Source: CAZYSK01 sp964649415 (GTDB lineage Bacteria; Chloroflexota; Anaerolineae; B4-G1). Taken from it: a stretch of DNA of 64,000 nucleotides. The notes beneath the pieces are model-generated. The model worked only from the letters and a program-made list of their open reading frames with translations. It had not been told where the DNA came from and searched no databases. Below, in pieces: positions 22,942-30,609 of the stretch. Both the position numbers and the translations under genes were made by a program. Position 1 is the first letter of the stretch. The number at the start of each line of letters is the position of its first letter. The stretch is from assembly GCA_964649415.1 (NCBI GenBank), contig CAZYSK010000007.1:1-64000 (forward strand). Reading direction: 5' to 3'.

Positions 22942-23961
22942 ATGAATCAGTCGTTAATCTCGAATCCCGGATCCTCGACTGCCAGTCGCTACGTCGCTGT
23001 CCTGACCACCGGTGGCACGATCGCCATGCGGCACGATGCGGCGTCCGGCGGGGCCATACCTACGTTGGGCGCGAGGGATTTTCTGGCCGCGCTGCCCTCG
23101 GGTCTGCCGGAGTTGCGGACGGAGGAGGTGGTCAACCTGCCCAGTTCCCACTTCACGCTGGGGACGCTGCGGACGATCCGTGAACGAGTGACCGCGCTGG
23201 CGGCCGACACGCGCGTGGCGGGTGTGGTGGTCACCCACGGGACCGACACGTTGGAGGAGACGGCCTATCTGCTCGACCTGACGGTGCCGGGCGAGAAGCC
23301 GATCGTCCTCACTGGCGCGATGCGCGCTGCCTCTGACGTGGGCTACGAGGGCACGGCGAATCTGCTGGCCGCCGTTCGGGTTGCGGCAGCGCCCCAAGCG
23401 CGGGGCCTGGGCGCGGTGGTGGTCCTCAACGACGAGATTCACGCCGCGCGGCACGTCACCAAGATGCACACGCTCAGCCCGGCGACCTTTCAATCGCCGG
23501 GGTGGGGGGCGGTGGGGCGGGTGGAAGGGCCGGTCCCGGGTGGCGGCGTGATTGTTGAGCGCCGTCTGGATCGGCGGGTGTTGCCCTGGCACGGCCTGGA
23601 GCCGAACGTGGCGTTGATCAAGCTGGTCGTGGGCGCGGAGCCCGCTCTGCTGGAGGATGCGCTGGCGCGAGGTGCCCTGGGCGTCGTGATCGAGGCGCTG
23701 GGGGGCGGGCGCGTGCCGCCCTGGTGGCTGCCGGCGATTGAGCGCGCGCGGGCGCAGGGCGTAGCGGTGGTGATTGCCAGCCGGTGTCCCTCGGGGCGGG
23801 TCTGGGACGCCTACGGTTACCTGGGCGCGTATCGCACGCTGGCCGAAATGGGGTGCTTGTTCGCCGAGGGGCTGAATGGGCAGAAAGCGCGTGTCAAGCT
23901 GATGGTCGTGCTGGCTGCCGCCCGGGTCACGGGCGAGGTGGCCGAGTCTTGGAATGAGTGA
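22942..23961 (+). CDS. L-asparaginase
   Basis: 339 residues. Both threonine signatures are present: LTTGGTIAMRHD near residue 23 and VTHGTDTLEETAYLLD near 98. A DEIHAARHVTKMHT segment follows, as in bacterial type I/II asparaginases. It hydrolyses asparagine to aspartate and ammonia. There is no signal peptide, so it is probably cytoplasmic. It starts 30 bp after smc on the same strand. Specificity (asparagine against glutamine) cannot be decided from sequence alone. Confidence 0.9.
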   Translation: MNQSLISNPGSSTASRYVAVLTTGGTIAMRHDAASGGAIPTLGARDFLAALPSGLPELRTEEVVNLPSSHFTLGTLRTIRERVTALAADTRVAGVVVTHGTDTLEETAYLLDLTVPGEKPIVLTGAMRAASDVGYEGTANLLAAVRVAAAPQARGLGAVVVLNDEIHAARHVTKMHTLSPATFQSPGWGAVGRVEGPVPGGGVIVERRLDRRVLPWHGLEPNVALIKLVVGAEPALLEDALARGALGVVIEALGGGRVPPWWLPAIERARAQGVAVVIASRCPSGRVWDAYGYLGAYRTLAEMGCLFAEGLNGQKARVKLMVVLAAARVTGEVAESWNE

Positions 23962-24044
23962 TCGATCATAGAATCGTCGCCGGCCCCAGGCTGTTTGTCA
24001 TTTGTCATTCGCTCATTATGTGATTGATTTCGGGAGGTGCTGTA

Positions 24045-24407
24045 CTGAATTCGCCAGAACTGGATTCACTGGAGTTGGCCCGGCGCGTAGTGGACGCGAT
24101 CGCTGATAAGAAGGGCGAAGATGTGTTGTTGCTAGATCTCCGGGAGATCTCCATCCTGGCTGACTACTTCGTCATCGGCAGCGTGGCCAGCGAACGGCAG
24201 ACGCGGGCTGTCGTCTCGGGTGTCAAGCAGGAGGTCAGGGAGACGCTCGGCGTCACACCCCTGCGCGTCGAGGGGAAAGCTGCCACCGGGTGGGTGCTGA
24301 TGGACTACGGGGGCGTCGTGGTGCACGTGTTCTCGCCGGAGATGCGCGCCTATTACGACCTGGAAGGGCTGTGGCAGGACGCGCGCATCGTGGTGCGCAT
24401 GCTCTGA
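24045..24407 (+). CDS. rsfS: Ribosomal silencing factor RsfS
   Basis: RsfS binds ribosomal protein uL14 and blocks subunit joining under starvation. Conserved features: DKKGEDVLLLDLREISILADYFVI, ASERQTRAVVSGV, GWVLMDYGGVVVHVFSPEMRAYYDLEGLW. The start is unusual. The open frame begins at TTG 24024, but a strong GGGAGG (about 24032-24037) lies inside that extension, 7 nt before CTG 24045. CTG initiation giving MNSPELDSLELARR is therefore the best reading (120 aa). The gene is isolated from the usual nadD neighbour. Confidence 0.88.
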   Translation: MNSPELDSLELARRVVDAIADKKGEDVLLLDLREISILADYFVIGSVASERQTRAVVSGVKQEVRETLGVTPLRVEGKAATGWVLMDYGGVVVHVFSPEMRAYYDLEGLWQDARIVVRML

Positions 24408-24432
24408 TCCTTCGTTCGATCCTGTCATCGCA

Positions 24433-25779
24433 CTATCTGTCTACGGCCAGGATCTCTTCCCCGATCCTGTGCCAGGTTTCCGTTACCTTCCCCAAGCTGA
24501 ACTTCCCGCCGTAGTCGCTGCGGAGACGCTTGAAACCCTGTTCTTCCATCTCCAGGTTTCTGCATACCCAGTAGTCGATCTTCTCACCCTTGCCGTCGCA
24601 TCTGAGCTCGACCTTCGCACTGCCCTGCATGACGGTCAGTGGCCTGAACTGCACTGCCATCTCGTAGACCAGTTTGCCGATCGGGACTCTCGACGCTGTG
24701 ATCTCGTGGGGTGCCCCGGAGGGAGGCTGGATGTAGATCGGGGCCAACCCCTCCGCGCGTGCCAGGGCCGCGTTCGACTTGTCCGCGGTCAGGAAATACG
24801 CGCCTTTGTGGAAGTCGATTTGGCGCAAGAAATCCCTGAACTGGCTGCGGATGATCATGTCGCCGCTCGACGACTTCCTCGACCAGTGCACGTCACCACC
24901 GTGGCTCTGTTGGCTCCTCCGTAGATCCGCCCTGAGCCCCTGAAGCTCAACCCGCGTGTCCAGAGCGGGATCCGCCTGGCCGACGACGAGCAGGGAGATC
25001 CCGGCCACGTCCTCGCTTTGGTTCAGCTCAATCACTTCCTGGAGCGCGCGAAACCCCATCCTGCCGTTCTTCTCCAGGAATCCCACCGGGTTGCGGATGT
25101 TCGCGGCTTCCTCAAGTTCGTGCATCACGCTGCTGGGGATCACCAACAGCATCCAATTGGGCGTGGGGGCGTAGCTCCTGGGATTCACCAGCGAGAGCGC
25201 GGGCAGCAGATGCTCGTTCAGCGTGCAGTTGTACAGCACGTTCGTGTCCATTCCCAGGATGACGTCGTCGAACTCGGAGAGCCTGGTGGCGATCTCCTTC
25301 CAATTGGACGGCCACAAGTACCCACAGCGGTAGAGGGCGGCCCTGACGCCCTCGTTGCGCCCGTCGTATGCCACTTTCCCGTCCTGGCTGATCGTAGCCA
25401 GATGCGTGCCGTTGTCCAGGAGTTGCAGCTCCCGCTTCTGGAACAGCCACCAATCCAGCAACAGGTGGTAGGCCGGGAAATCCACAAACCCAGACTCTGG
25501 CAGGTCGTAGTCTCGTACAGCGGGCTCTCTGCCCTCGGGGGCCTTCAGCGTGATCTCGATGCTGAGGGCTTGCACGCCGTCGAACTCGAACGGCTTCATC
25601 TCGATTCCCGCGACCTGTATGCCGAACTCCTGGTTCAGCGCGTACGCGATCTCCAGCCCTTTCGACGCATTGCCCGCGATGGCCCTGACCACGAGAGGGT
25701 CCACCCCCCGGTTGAGGTGTGCCAGGACGTCGGGTATGTGCTCCAGTGTCCGCTTGCCCCAGATGTTCAAGATGGTCAT
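24433..25779 (-). CDS. PIN-domain-containing protein with unknown N-terminal domain
   Basis: 448 residues; ATG 25779 has AGGAGGG close upstream. The N-terminal 160 residues match nothing I recognise. From about residue 175 a PIN-like nuclease fold is visible: GMDTNVLYNC (first acidic residue), IPSSVMHELEEA, FLTADKSNAALARAEGL (third acidic position). About 75 residues then follow to the end. PIN domains are metal-dependent RNases, often toxins, but this long form has no antitoxin next to it. Its promoter (26029-26057) is duplicated beyond the neighbouring TumAE pair. Function unknown; RNase activity is inferred. Confidence 0.7.
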   Translation of the reverse strand: MTILNIWGKRTLEHIPDVLAHLNRGVDPLVVRAIAGNASKGLEIAYALNQEFGIQVAGIEMKPFEFDGVQALSIEITLKAPEGREPAVRDYDLPESGFVDFPAYHLLLDWWLFQKRELQLLDNGTHLATISQDGKVAYDGRNEGVRAALYRCGYLWPSNWKEIATRLSEFDDVILGMDTNVLYNCTLNEHLLPALSLVNPRSYAPTPNWMLLVIPSSVMHELEEAANIRNPVGFLEKNGRMGFRALQEVIELNQSEDVAGISLLVVGQADPALDTRVELQGLRADLRRSQQSHGGDVHWSRKSSSGDMIIRSQFRDFLRQIDFHKGAYFLTADKSNAALARAEGLAPIYIQPPSGAPHEITASRVPIGKLVYEMAVQFRPLTVMQGSAKVELRCDGKGEKIDYWVCRNLEMEEQGFKRLRSDYGGKFSLGKVTETWHRIGEEILAVDR

Positions 25780-26019
25780 TTTGCCCTCCTGGAAATATGG
25801 CGACACGTGAAGGTTGACGGTGTGTTCCGACAGAACTGTGGGTACTCACTATGCGCACAAGGTGGAAGGAAACGCAGAAACACCCGCCGCACCTTGACGG
25901 TGGGCGGGCGCCGGTGCTTGCGGCAATGCCGGTTGCCGTCGTGCGTCCATCGCCTGAGTTGCAGTCACGAGTCCTCGGATCTGTACAGAAGACTACAAAG
26001 AAGGCTGCGTTGACTCCAC

Positions 26020-26075
26020 TCTGCACGTATTGTAGTGCAATGCGGTTGAGAGGTCAAGCGCACGTCTTCCGTGTT
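26020..26075. repeat. 56-bp direct repeat, left copy (flanks the tumAE module)
   Basis: About 86% identical to 27199-27254 (8 differences), with an identical 19-bp core GCGGTTGAGAGGTCAAGCG. It contains a minus-strand promoter. Confidence 0.8.
26029..26057 (-). promoter_or_regulatory. Promoter of the PIN-domain gene
   Basis: On the minus strand: TTGACC, 17-bp spacer, TACAAT, inside the 56-bp repeat. It would give a leader of about 240 nt ahead of ATG 25779, in which I see no gene. Confidence 0.65.
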
Positions 26076-26342
26076 CTCCGCAAAACAGATCGGCAGGAGC
26101 TGGGCGGTTGCCTATGGAGATGAAGGTCGCCGGACAACAGAGATCTCCACCTTGGCTCCAATGGGCTTTGCCACGGCGGGAACCCGATGAGCAATCCGCG
26201 GTGACAGGGCAGGCGGATGCTAATGCCGGCACTGATCTTGCCGGGTAACGCCCCTGTGCCCTAGTTTGTAGGCCAGCAGAAGAACCTTCAGAATTCGTTG
26301 CGCTTCCTGATCTACGATCAGTTTTGGGGGCGCAGTTCCAAT
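26076..26342. other. Non-coding spacer ahead of tumAE
   Basis: About 270 bp between the left direct repeat and the tumA promoter. I see no convincing gene or RNA; the open frames here are short and lack ribosome sites. Confidence 0.4.
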
Positions 26343-26371
26343 TTGACGAACACATCGGACAAGAGTATAAT
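26343..26371 (+). promoter_or_regulatory. Strong promoter of the tumAE pair
   Basis: TTGACG, 17-bp spacer, TATAAT, about 48 nt before the first ATG. Confidence 0.8.
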
Positions 26372-26418
26372 GCAATCAGGTCTGGTTTATCATAAGCACC
26401 TCCTGGAGGAACAGGGCG

Positions 26419-26694
26419 ATGGTCGAGTTGCGTGAACTGATTAGTGATATCGGCGCCATTGAGAAGCAGTTGCGCCGTTTTGAAGGCAAATACAGCGTCC
26501 TATCCCACGAGTTCTACCAGGCTTTCACCAACGGTGAATTGTCCGAGTTCGACGCCTACGATGAATACCGCATGGAATTCCTCGAATGGGCGGCGCTCTA
26601 CCAGACGCGGCAAAAGCTGGAACAGGAGTACCAACGATTGAGCGTTTGCCAGCCGACCGCCACGCGCATTCGCCTCCAACTCACGACAGCGTAA
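26419..26694 (+). CDS. TumA-like antitoxin (small helical protein)
   Basis: 91 residues, almost wholly helical: LRELISDIGAIEKQLRRFE, then SHEFYQAFTNGELSEFDAYD, then EFLEWAALYQTRQKLEQEY. This size and pattern (coiled-coil helix, EFYQ-x-F-x-x-GEL, EWA-x-LY) fit the small antitoxin partners found beside TumE/DUF6516 toxins. It has its own promoter and a GGAGGA ribosome site. Its stop is 5 bp before the toxin start, typical of type II pairs. The assignment is by pattern and context. Confidence 0.65.
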   Translation: MVELRELISDIGAIEKQLRRFEGKYSVLSHEFYQAFTNGELSEFDAYDEYRMEFLEWAALYQTRQKLEQEYQRLSVCQPTATRIRLQLTTA

Positions 26695-26699
26695 CTCCA

Positions 26700-27191
26700 A
26701 TGCTCGACAATCCCCTGCGTAGTCGCGAGGCCTATGAGCGATTCCTGTACACGCTGACCGTGCAGTATCCCGGTATCAGGCGTTCCACATTGGTCTACAT
26801 CCCCTCCGGCGCATACTTCGGTCGCGTCGAGGGGTTTTTGTTGTTCGATGCTCATGTCGTGTTGTGTGTACTGGAGCACCTGACCTTTCTCACTCGTGGG
26901 GAGATTGAACACTACGGCTACGAGGTGTCCCGCAGCGCACGGACGGTAGGCCAGCTTGTTGAATCGTCGGCCGCTGAATATTGCGCGCCTGCATATCCCC
27001 ACAAAGAGAAGCTGTACTGGTATGATTCGTTCTCGCACCCTCACGACCCTGTCTTGGTCGCCACCGATCCCCATCACAAGCACGTTTCCCCGGACATCAA
27101 GCATCACCGTGTCCCCGCGCCGGAACTCTCGTTCACCGAGCCCAACCTGCCGTTGCTGATCCGGGAGATCGAGCAACTGCTGAAGAGTTGA
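26700..27191 (+). CDS. TumE-family (DUF6516-like) toxin
   Basis: 163 residues from ATG 26700; the long upstream frame overlaps tumA and is discarded. It has the family layout: an N-terminal helix, a beta-sheet core (YFGRVEGFLLFDAHVVLCVLEHL), KLYWYDSFSHPHDP, and the conserved PHHKHVSPDIKHH followed by VPAPELSFTEPNLPLLIREI. TumE-like proteins are growth-inhibiting toxins, probably acting on RNA, held by the adjacent antitoxin. It ends 8 bp before the right-hand 56-bp repeat. Confidence 0.7.
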   Translation: MLDNPLRSREAYERFLYTLTVQYPGIRRSTLVYIPSGAYFGRVEGFLLFDAHVVLCVLEHLTFLTRGEIEHYGYEVSRSARTVGQLVESSAAEYCAPAYPHKEKLYWYDSFSHPHDPVLVATDPHHKHVSPDIKHHRVPAPELSFTEPNLPLLIREIEQLLKS

Positions 27192-27198
27192 TCGCCCT

Positions 27199-27254
27199 TC
27201 TGCATGTGTTGTAGCGCGACGCGGTTGAGAGGTCAAGCGGACGCCTTCCGTATT
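27199..27254. repeat. 56-bp direct repeat, right copy
   Basis: Partner of 26020-26075. Its minus-strand promoter copy reads TTGACC, 17-bp spacer, TACAAC (one -10 change) and points back into the toxin gene as antisense. Confidence 0.8.
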
Positions 27255-27345
27255 GACTCCCATTTCGTCATGGAAGCGCCGGGGGTGCTGAGAGAACGAG
27301 AGCCTCTTCGCGTCCTTGCGCCTCTGCGTTGAGTGCCTTGCCTCC

Positions 27346-30300
27346 CTATGGGGAATCGTCCGCTGGCTTTCCGACGGTGACTGTCTGCAGGCGCACCGCA
27401 CCGGCATCCGTGTCACCGATGGGCAGCCGCGCGCCGGTCTCGGCCACGTACATCCCTACCTCCAGCTGGTGCGTGCCCGGTGTGGCATCGGTGCGGATGG
27501 GAATCTCGTACACGTCGGCGACGACCTCGCCCGCCAGCCATAGGTGCGTCGGGTAGGTGCCGCCAACGGGGACGCTGTCGCGTTGGCCCGTCATCGAGCC
27601 GTCGGGGGCCAGCAGGTGGGTGAACACGGTGTAGCTCTCATCCATCTCCGCCAGCGCCCGCCAGTACAGCGTGAGCGTAATCGTCCCCCCAGGCGCGACG
27701 ATCGCTTCTTCCTCTTCGTAGGCCTCCTCATCGGGGCCGGGGCTGGCCGTCAGATCGTAGCCCAGCAGCTCGACCTGGTCGCCGAGCGTGGCCGCGAGCG
27801 GGTGAGAGATGGGGGGGGCCTCGAAGGTGCGCGCGGTCTCCTGCACCGCGATCGTTCCCAGGTGGAAGGAGCGCCGGCCGACCTGTATCCGCATGGGATA
27901 GTCACCCGGCGGCGTGTCGAGCGGCAGACGCGGGTCGTGGCGGTCCGTGACAATCTCGCCAGCGGCCCACTCGGAGGTGGGGTACGTGCCGTGGACCGGC
28001 GCGCCCGCGTACAGCGTCGCGTCGCCCAGGGTGAGGGCGATCTCGGTATCGGGCAGGGGGGCGGACGCGGCCTGCCAGAACAGTGTCAGGTAGAGCCGCT
28101 CGCCGGGCCGGGCGCTCGCCGTGTCCAGGTTGGCCCCCAGCAGCGCCAGGCCATCGGCGCGGGCGTCGATGTGGTTGCGGATGCCCAGCTCGTCGGGGGT
28201 GGGAGGCGCGGTGGCGCGGGCCAGGCGCACCGGTAGCTCGACGGCGGTACCGGCGTAACGCCCGCCCTCGTCGATCACCGGCAGCAGCGAGTCGCCGCCG
28301 GAGGAATAGAAGCCGAAACGGAGCGCGTAGTCGCCGGGGGGCGCGCCCGGAGCGACCGGGATGGAGAGGTGGTCCACCACCCACTCGCCGGTCGTCCACT
28401 GCTCGGCCGGGTAGTCGAAGGGCAGGCTTTCTCCCCAGACGAAGCCCCAGGGATCCGTCAGGCGGGCGACGGGGCCGTAGTCTCCCCGGTCAGGGATGCC
28501 GGTCACCTGCCACCACACGGACACTTCGGCGGTCTCGCCGGAGCGCGGCGTGCCCGCGACGTCGTAGCCCAGCAGGAGCGCGGTCTGGCCCAGGTTGGCG
28601 CTCAGCGGGCGCGAGGGCGCGAGACCGTCGACCAACCGTGCGCGGTAGGCGTGGAACGCGGGCGCACCGTCAGGGCCCGGTGACGCGGCGACGAGCGAGC
28701 CTGCCGGCAACATCGATTGCACCCAGGCCAGGTCGTTCGACGCCGAGTGGGGGAAGATCAGGAGCGCCTCGCCTTCAGGTGGGAAGACCAGGGTGTGCCC
28801 GCCGGTGAGCCAGCGGACCGCCGCGTAGTCCTGAGCCAGGAAGGCCAGCGTCGGGTGGCGGTAGTGGATGCTGGCGACGTAGGGCGTCGCGGTGGCCAAC
28901 TCGGTCCCATTGAGGAATGCGGCAGCGTCGGCCAGGTCGCCGTCGGCGGCGTAGTACAGCGCGGCGGAGGGCGCCCAGTCGCGGAAGTATGCCGTGGCGG
29001 TGAGGGGCGTTAGGAGGAGAAGGGGGAGAAGGAGAATGACAAATGACAAATGACAGATGGAGGTTGGAGGTTGGAGGTTGGAGGTTGGAGAGTGGAGGTT
29101 GGAGGTTGGAGGTTGGAGGCTGGAGAGTAGAGAACGGAGAATGGAGAGTGGAGAATGGAGGCTGGAGGTTGGAGGTTGGAGGTTGGGCTCTGGGATTTGG
29201 GCTTTGATGACCGATATGCCGAGGGCGGGGAGGAGGTAGAGGAAGGGCAGGAGGCCGGCGGCGCGCAGGTTGCTGGGGGTGATCTCGCCGGTGGCCAGAG
29301 CGTTGGGTAAGAGCATGGTGGGCAGGTAGGTGAGGAGAAAGACGCGGGTGGCGAGGTGGAGATTGGAGGGTGGAGAAAGAAACCAGGTTTTTTCCGAAAA
29401 ACCTGGTTTCTGCGGAGGGTGGAAGCTGGAGGATGGGCGCAGGGGTTTGAGCAGGGCGATCAGGCCCAGGAGGGAAAGGACGGCTGTGATGGGGTCGAGG
29501 AGCGGGCGGTGGGGGAGGTTGAAGCGGACGTAGGGATCGCCTTTCAGGAACAGCATGGCGGCGCAGGCGCGGATGCCGGACCAGACCTCGCCCAAGTCGG
29601 CGGCGGCGACCTGCTGCGTGCGGTTCAGGAAGCTACCGGGGTGTGTCAGCCAGTAGTGGGCCAGCGGCGCCAGGGTGAGCGCGGCGACGGCGACGAAGAG
29701 GGCCAGTTGCGCCAGGCGGGCGCGGCGCTGCCCCCGGTCGGTGATGAGTAGGGTCAGCAGCGCGGCGGCCAGCGGGATCGGGAAGGCGCGGGCGGCCAGG
29801 TAGGTGTAGGCGGTCAGCCCACAGAACAGGCCGGCCAGCAGGAGGAAGGGAAGGGAACCCCGTCCCCACATTGGCTTGGACCGCTCGGATTGGGACAGTC
29901 CGCAGCATCCTTGCGCGCTCTCCCGTCCCACGGAGCGCGACCGCCTGGACCGCGAGCATCCCTGCTCGCTCTCCTGTCCTACGGGACGCGGACATTCGGA
30001 CCGCGAGCATCCTTGCTCGCTCTTCTGTCTGAAGGGACGCCAGCGCTCGGACCGCGAGCATCCTTGCTCGCTCTTCTGTCCCACGAGGCCCAGGCGCAAC
30101 CCGCGCCACAGAGCTGCGACGGTGAGGGCTTGCAGGAGGGGTTGGGTCACAGCGCGGAATCCGTAGCGGCTGAGGACCAGGTGCCAGAAGGAGGTCGCCA
30201 CGAAGGCTCCTGTGAGGAGCGCGATCCAGTCCGCGTCGCGGTGGCCGTGGAGCAGTTCCCGCACCGCCCAGATGGTCGCCGCGACGGTCGCCAATCCGAC

Positions 30301-30594
30301 CAGGGCCGCGCTCAGCCGCAGCGCCAGCGGCGTCGCGCCCAGCAGCTTCATCCACAGCGCGGCCCAGTAGAAGAACAGCACCTCCTTGCCGGTGTAGGAG
30401 GGGATGAAAACCGGGCGCGCGGCTCCTCGGGCGATCTCGGCGGCCAGGATGCCGTTGGCGGCCTCGTCGTAGTGCAGGCCGGCGGGCAGCTCGGGCAGGC
30501 GATGCAGCCGCAGCCCGGCCGCGACGAGCAGGACGAGCAGCAGACCTGCCGCGAAAGGCCAGCGTGGCGGTGAGTCAGGCCTGTTGCGTGCCAC
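27346..30594 (-). CDS. GT39/ArnT-like membrane glycosyltransferase with in-frame repeat insertions
   Basis: 1082 residues. The N-terminal half has many hydrophobic spans and the GT-C pattern LHYDEAANG (acidic pair in the first extracytoplasmic loop, expected catalytic region). The C-terminal 450 residues are soluble, beta-rich repeats of about 130 residues (YGYDVAG ... VYEIPIRTDA, each with GDYPMRIQVG-like strands). The enzyme should move a sugar from a polyprenyl-phosphate donor to an extracytoplasmic acceptor. Three low-complexity segments interrupt the membrane domain: 17-residue repeats (about 164-231), a palindrome-encoded segment (about 394-405) and a PPTSNLHS-rich segment (about 468-515). 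It is the third gene after the small protein and galK, on one strand with 15 bp spacing. Confidence 0.82.
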   Translation of the reverse strand: MARNRPDSPPRWPFAAGLLLVLLVAAGLRLHRLPELPAGLHYDEAANGILAAEIARGAARPVFIPSYTGKEVLFFYWAALWMKLLGATPLALRLSAALVGLATVAATIWAVRELLHGHRDADWIALLTGAFVATSFWHLVLSRYGFRAVTQPLLQALTVAALWRGLRLGLVGQKSEQGCSRSERWRPFRQKSEQGCSRSECPRPVGQESEQGCSRSRRSRSVGRESAQGCCGLSQSERSKPMWGRGSLPFLLLAGLFCGLTAYTYLAARAFPIPLAAALLTLLITDRGQRRARLAQLALFVAVAALTLAPLAHYWLTHPGSFLNRTQQVAAADLGEVWSGIRACAAMLFLKGDPYVRFNLPHRPLLDPITAVLSLLGLIALLKPLRPSSSFHPPQKPGFSEKTWFLSPPSNLHLATRVFLLTYLPTMLLPNALATGEITPSNLRAAGLLPFLYLLPALGISVIKAQIPEPNLQPPTSSLHSPLSILRSLLSSLQPPTSNLHSPTSNLQPPTSICHLSFVILLLPLLLLTPLTATAYFRDWAPSAALYYAADGDLADAAAFLNGTELATATPYVASIHYRHPTLAFLAQDYAAVRWLTGGHTLVFPPEGEALLIFPHSASNDLAWVQSMLPAGSLVAASPGPDGAPAFHAYRARLVDGLAPSRPLSANLGQTALLLGYDVAGTPRSGETAEVSVWWQVTGIPDRGDYGPVARLTDPWGFVWGESLPFDYPAEQWTTGEWVVDHLSIPVAPGAPPGDYALRFGFYSSGGDSLLPVIDEGGRYAGTAVELPVRLARATAPPTPDELGIRNHIDARADGLALLGANLDTASARPGERLYLTLFWQAASAPLPDTEIALTLGDATLYAGAPVHGTYPTSEWAAGEIVTDRHDPRLPLDTPPGDYPMRIQVGRRSFHLGTIAVQETARTFEAPPISHPLAATLGDQVELLGYDLTASPGPDEEAYEEEEAIVAPGGTITLTLYWRALAEMDESYTVFTHLLAPDGSMTGQRDSVPVGGTYPTHLWLAGEVVADVYEIPIRTDATPGTHQLEVGMYVAETGARLPIGDTDAGAVRLQTVTVGKPADDSP
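29050..29190. repeat. GGAGGTT-type 7-bp microsatellite inside the GT39 gene
   Basis: Runs of GGAGGTT and variants (GGAGAGT, GGAGAAT, GGAGGCT), about 20 units. Because 7 is not a multiple of 3, unit gain or loss would shift the reading frame, unlike the other repeats in this gene. Confidence 0.9.
29378..29411. repeat. Dispersed palindrome, family D, inside the GT39 gene
   Basis: AGAAACCAGGTTTTT, loop TCCG, and the perfect complement (15-bp stem). Relatives are at 46063-46097, 61846-61879 and, as a half-site, 8111-8126. Here it encodes KPGFSEKTWFLS. Confidence 0.9.
29900..30103. repeat. Four tandem 51-bp units with palindromic core, family A
   Basis: The core GCGAGCATCC-(C/T)TGCTCGC sits at 29952, 30003 and 30054, with a degenerate copy at 29900: exactly 51 bp (17 codons) apart. 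Encoded repeat: GQKSEQGCSRSERWRPF and variants. A single related element lies in galK at 31266. Confidence 0.9.
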
Positions 30595-30609
30595 CGTTAC
30601 ACCCCACGC

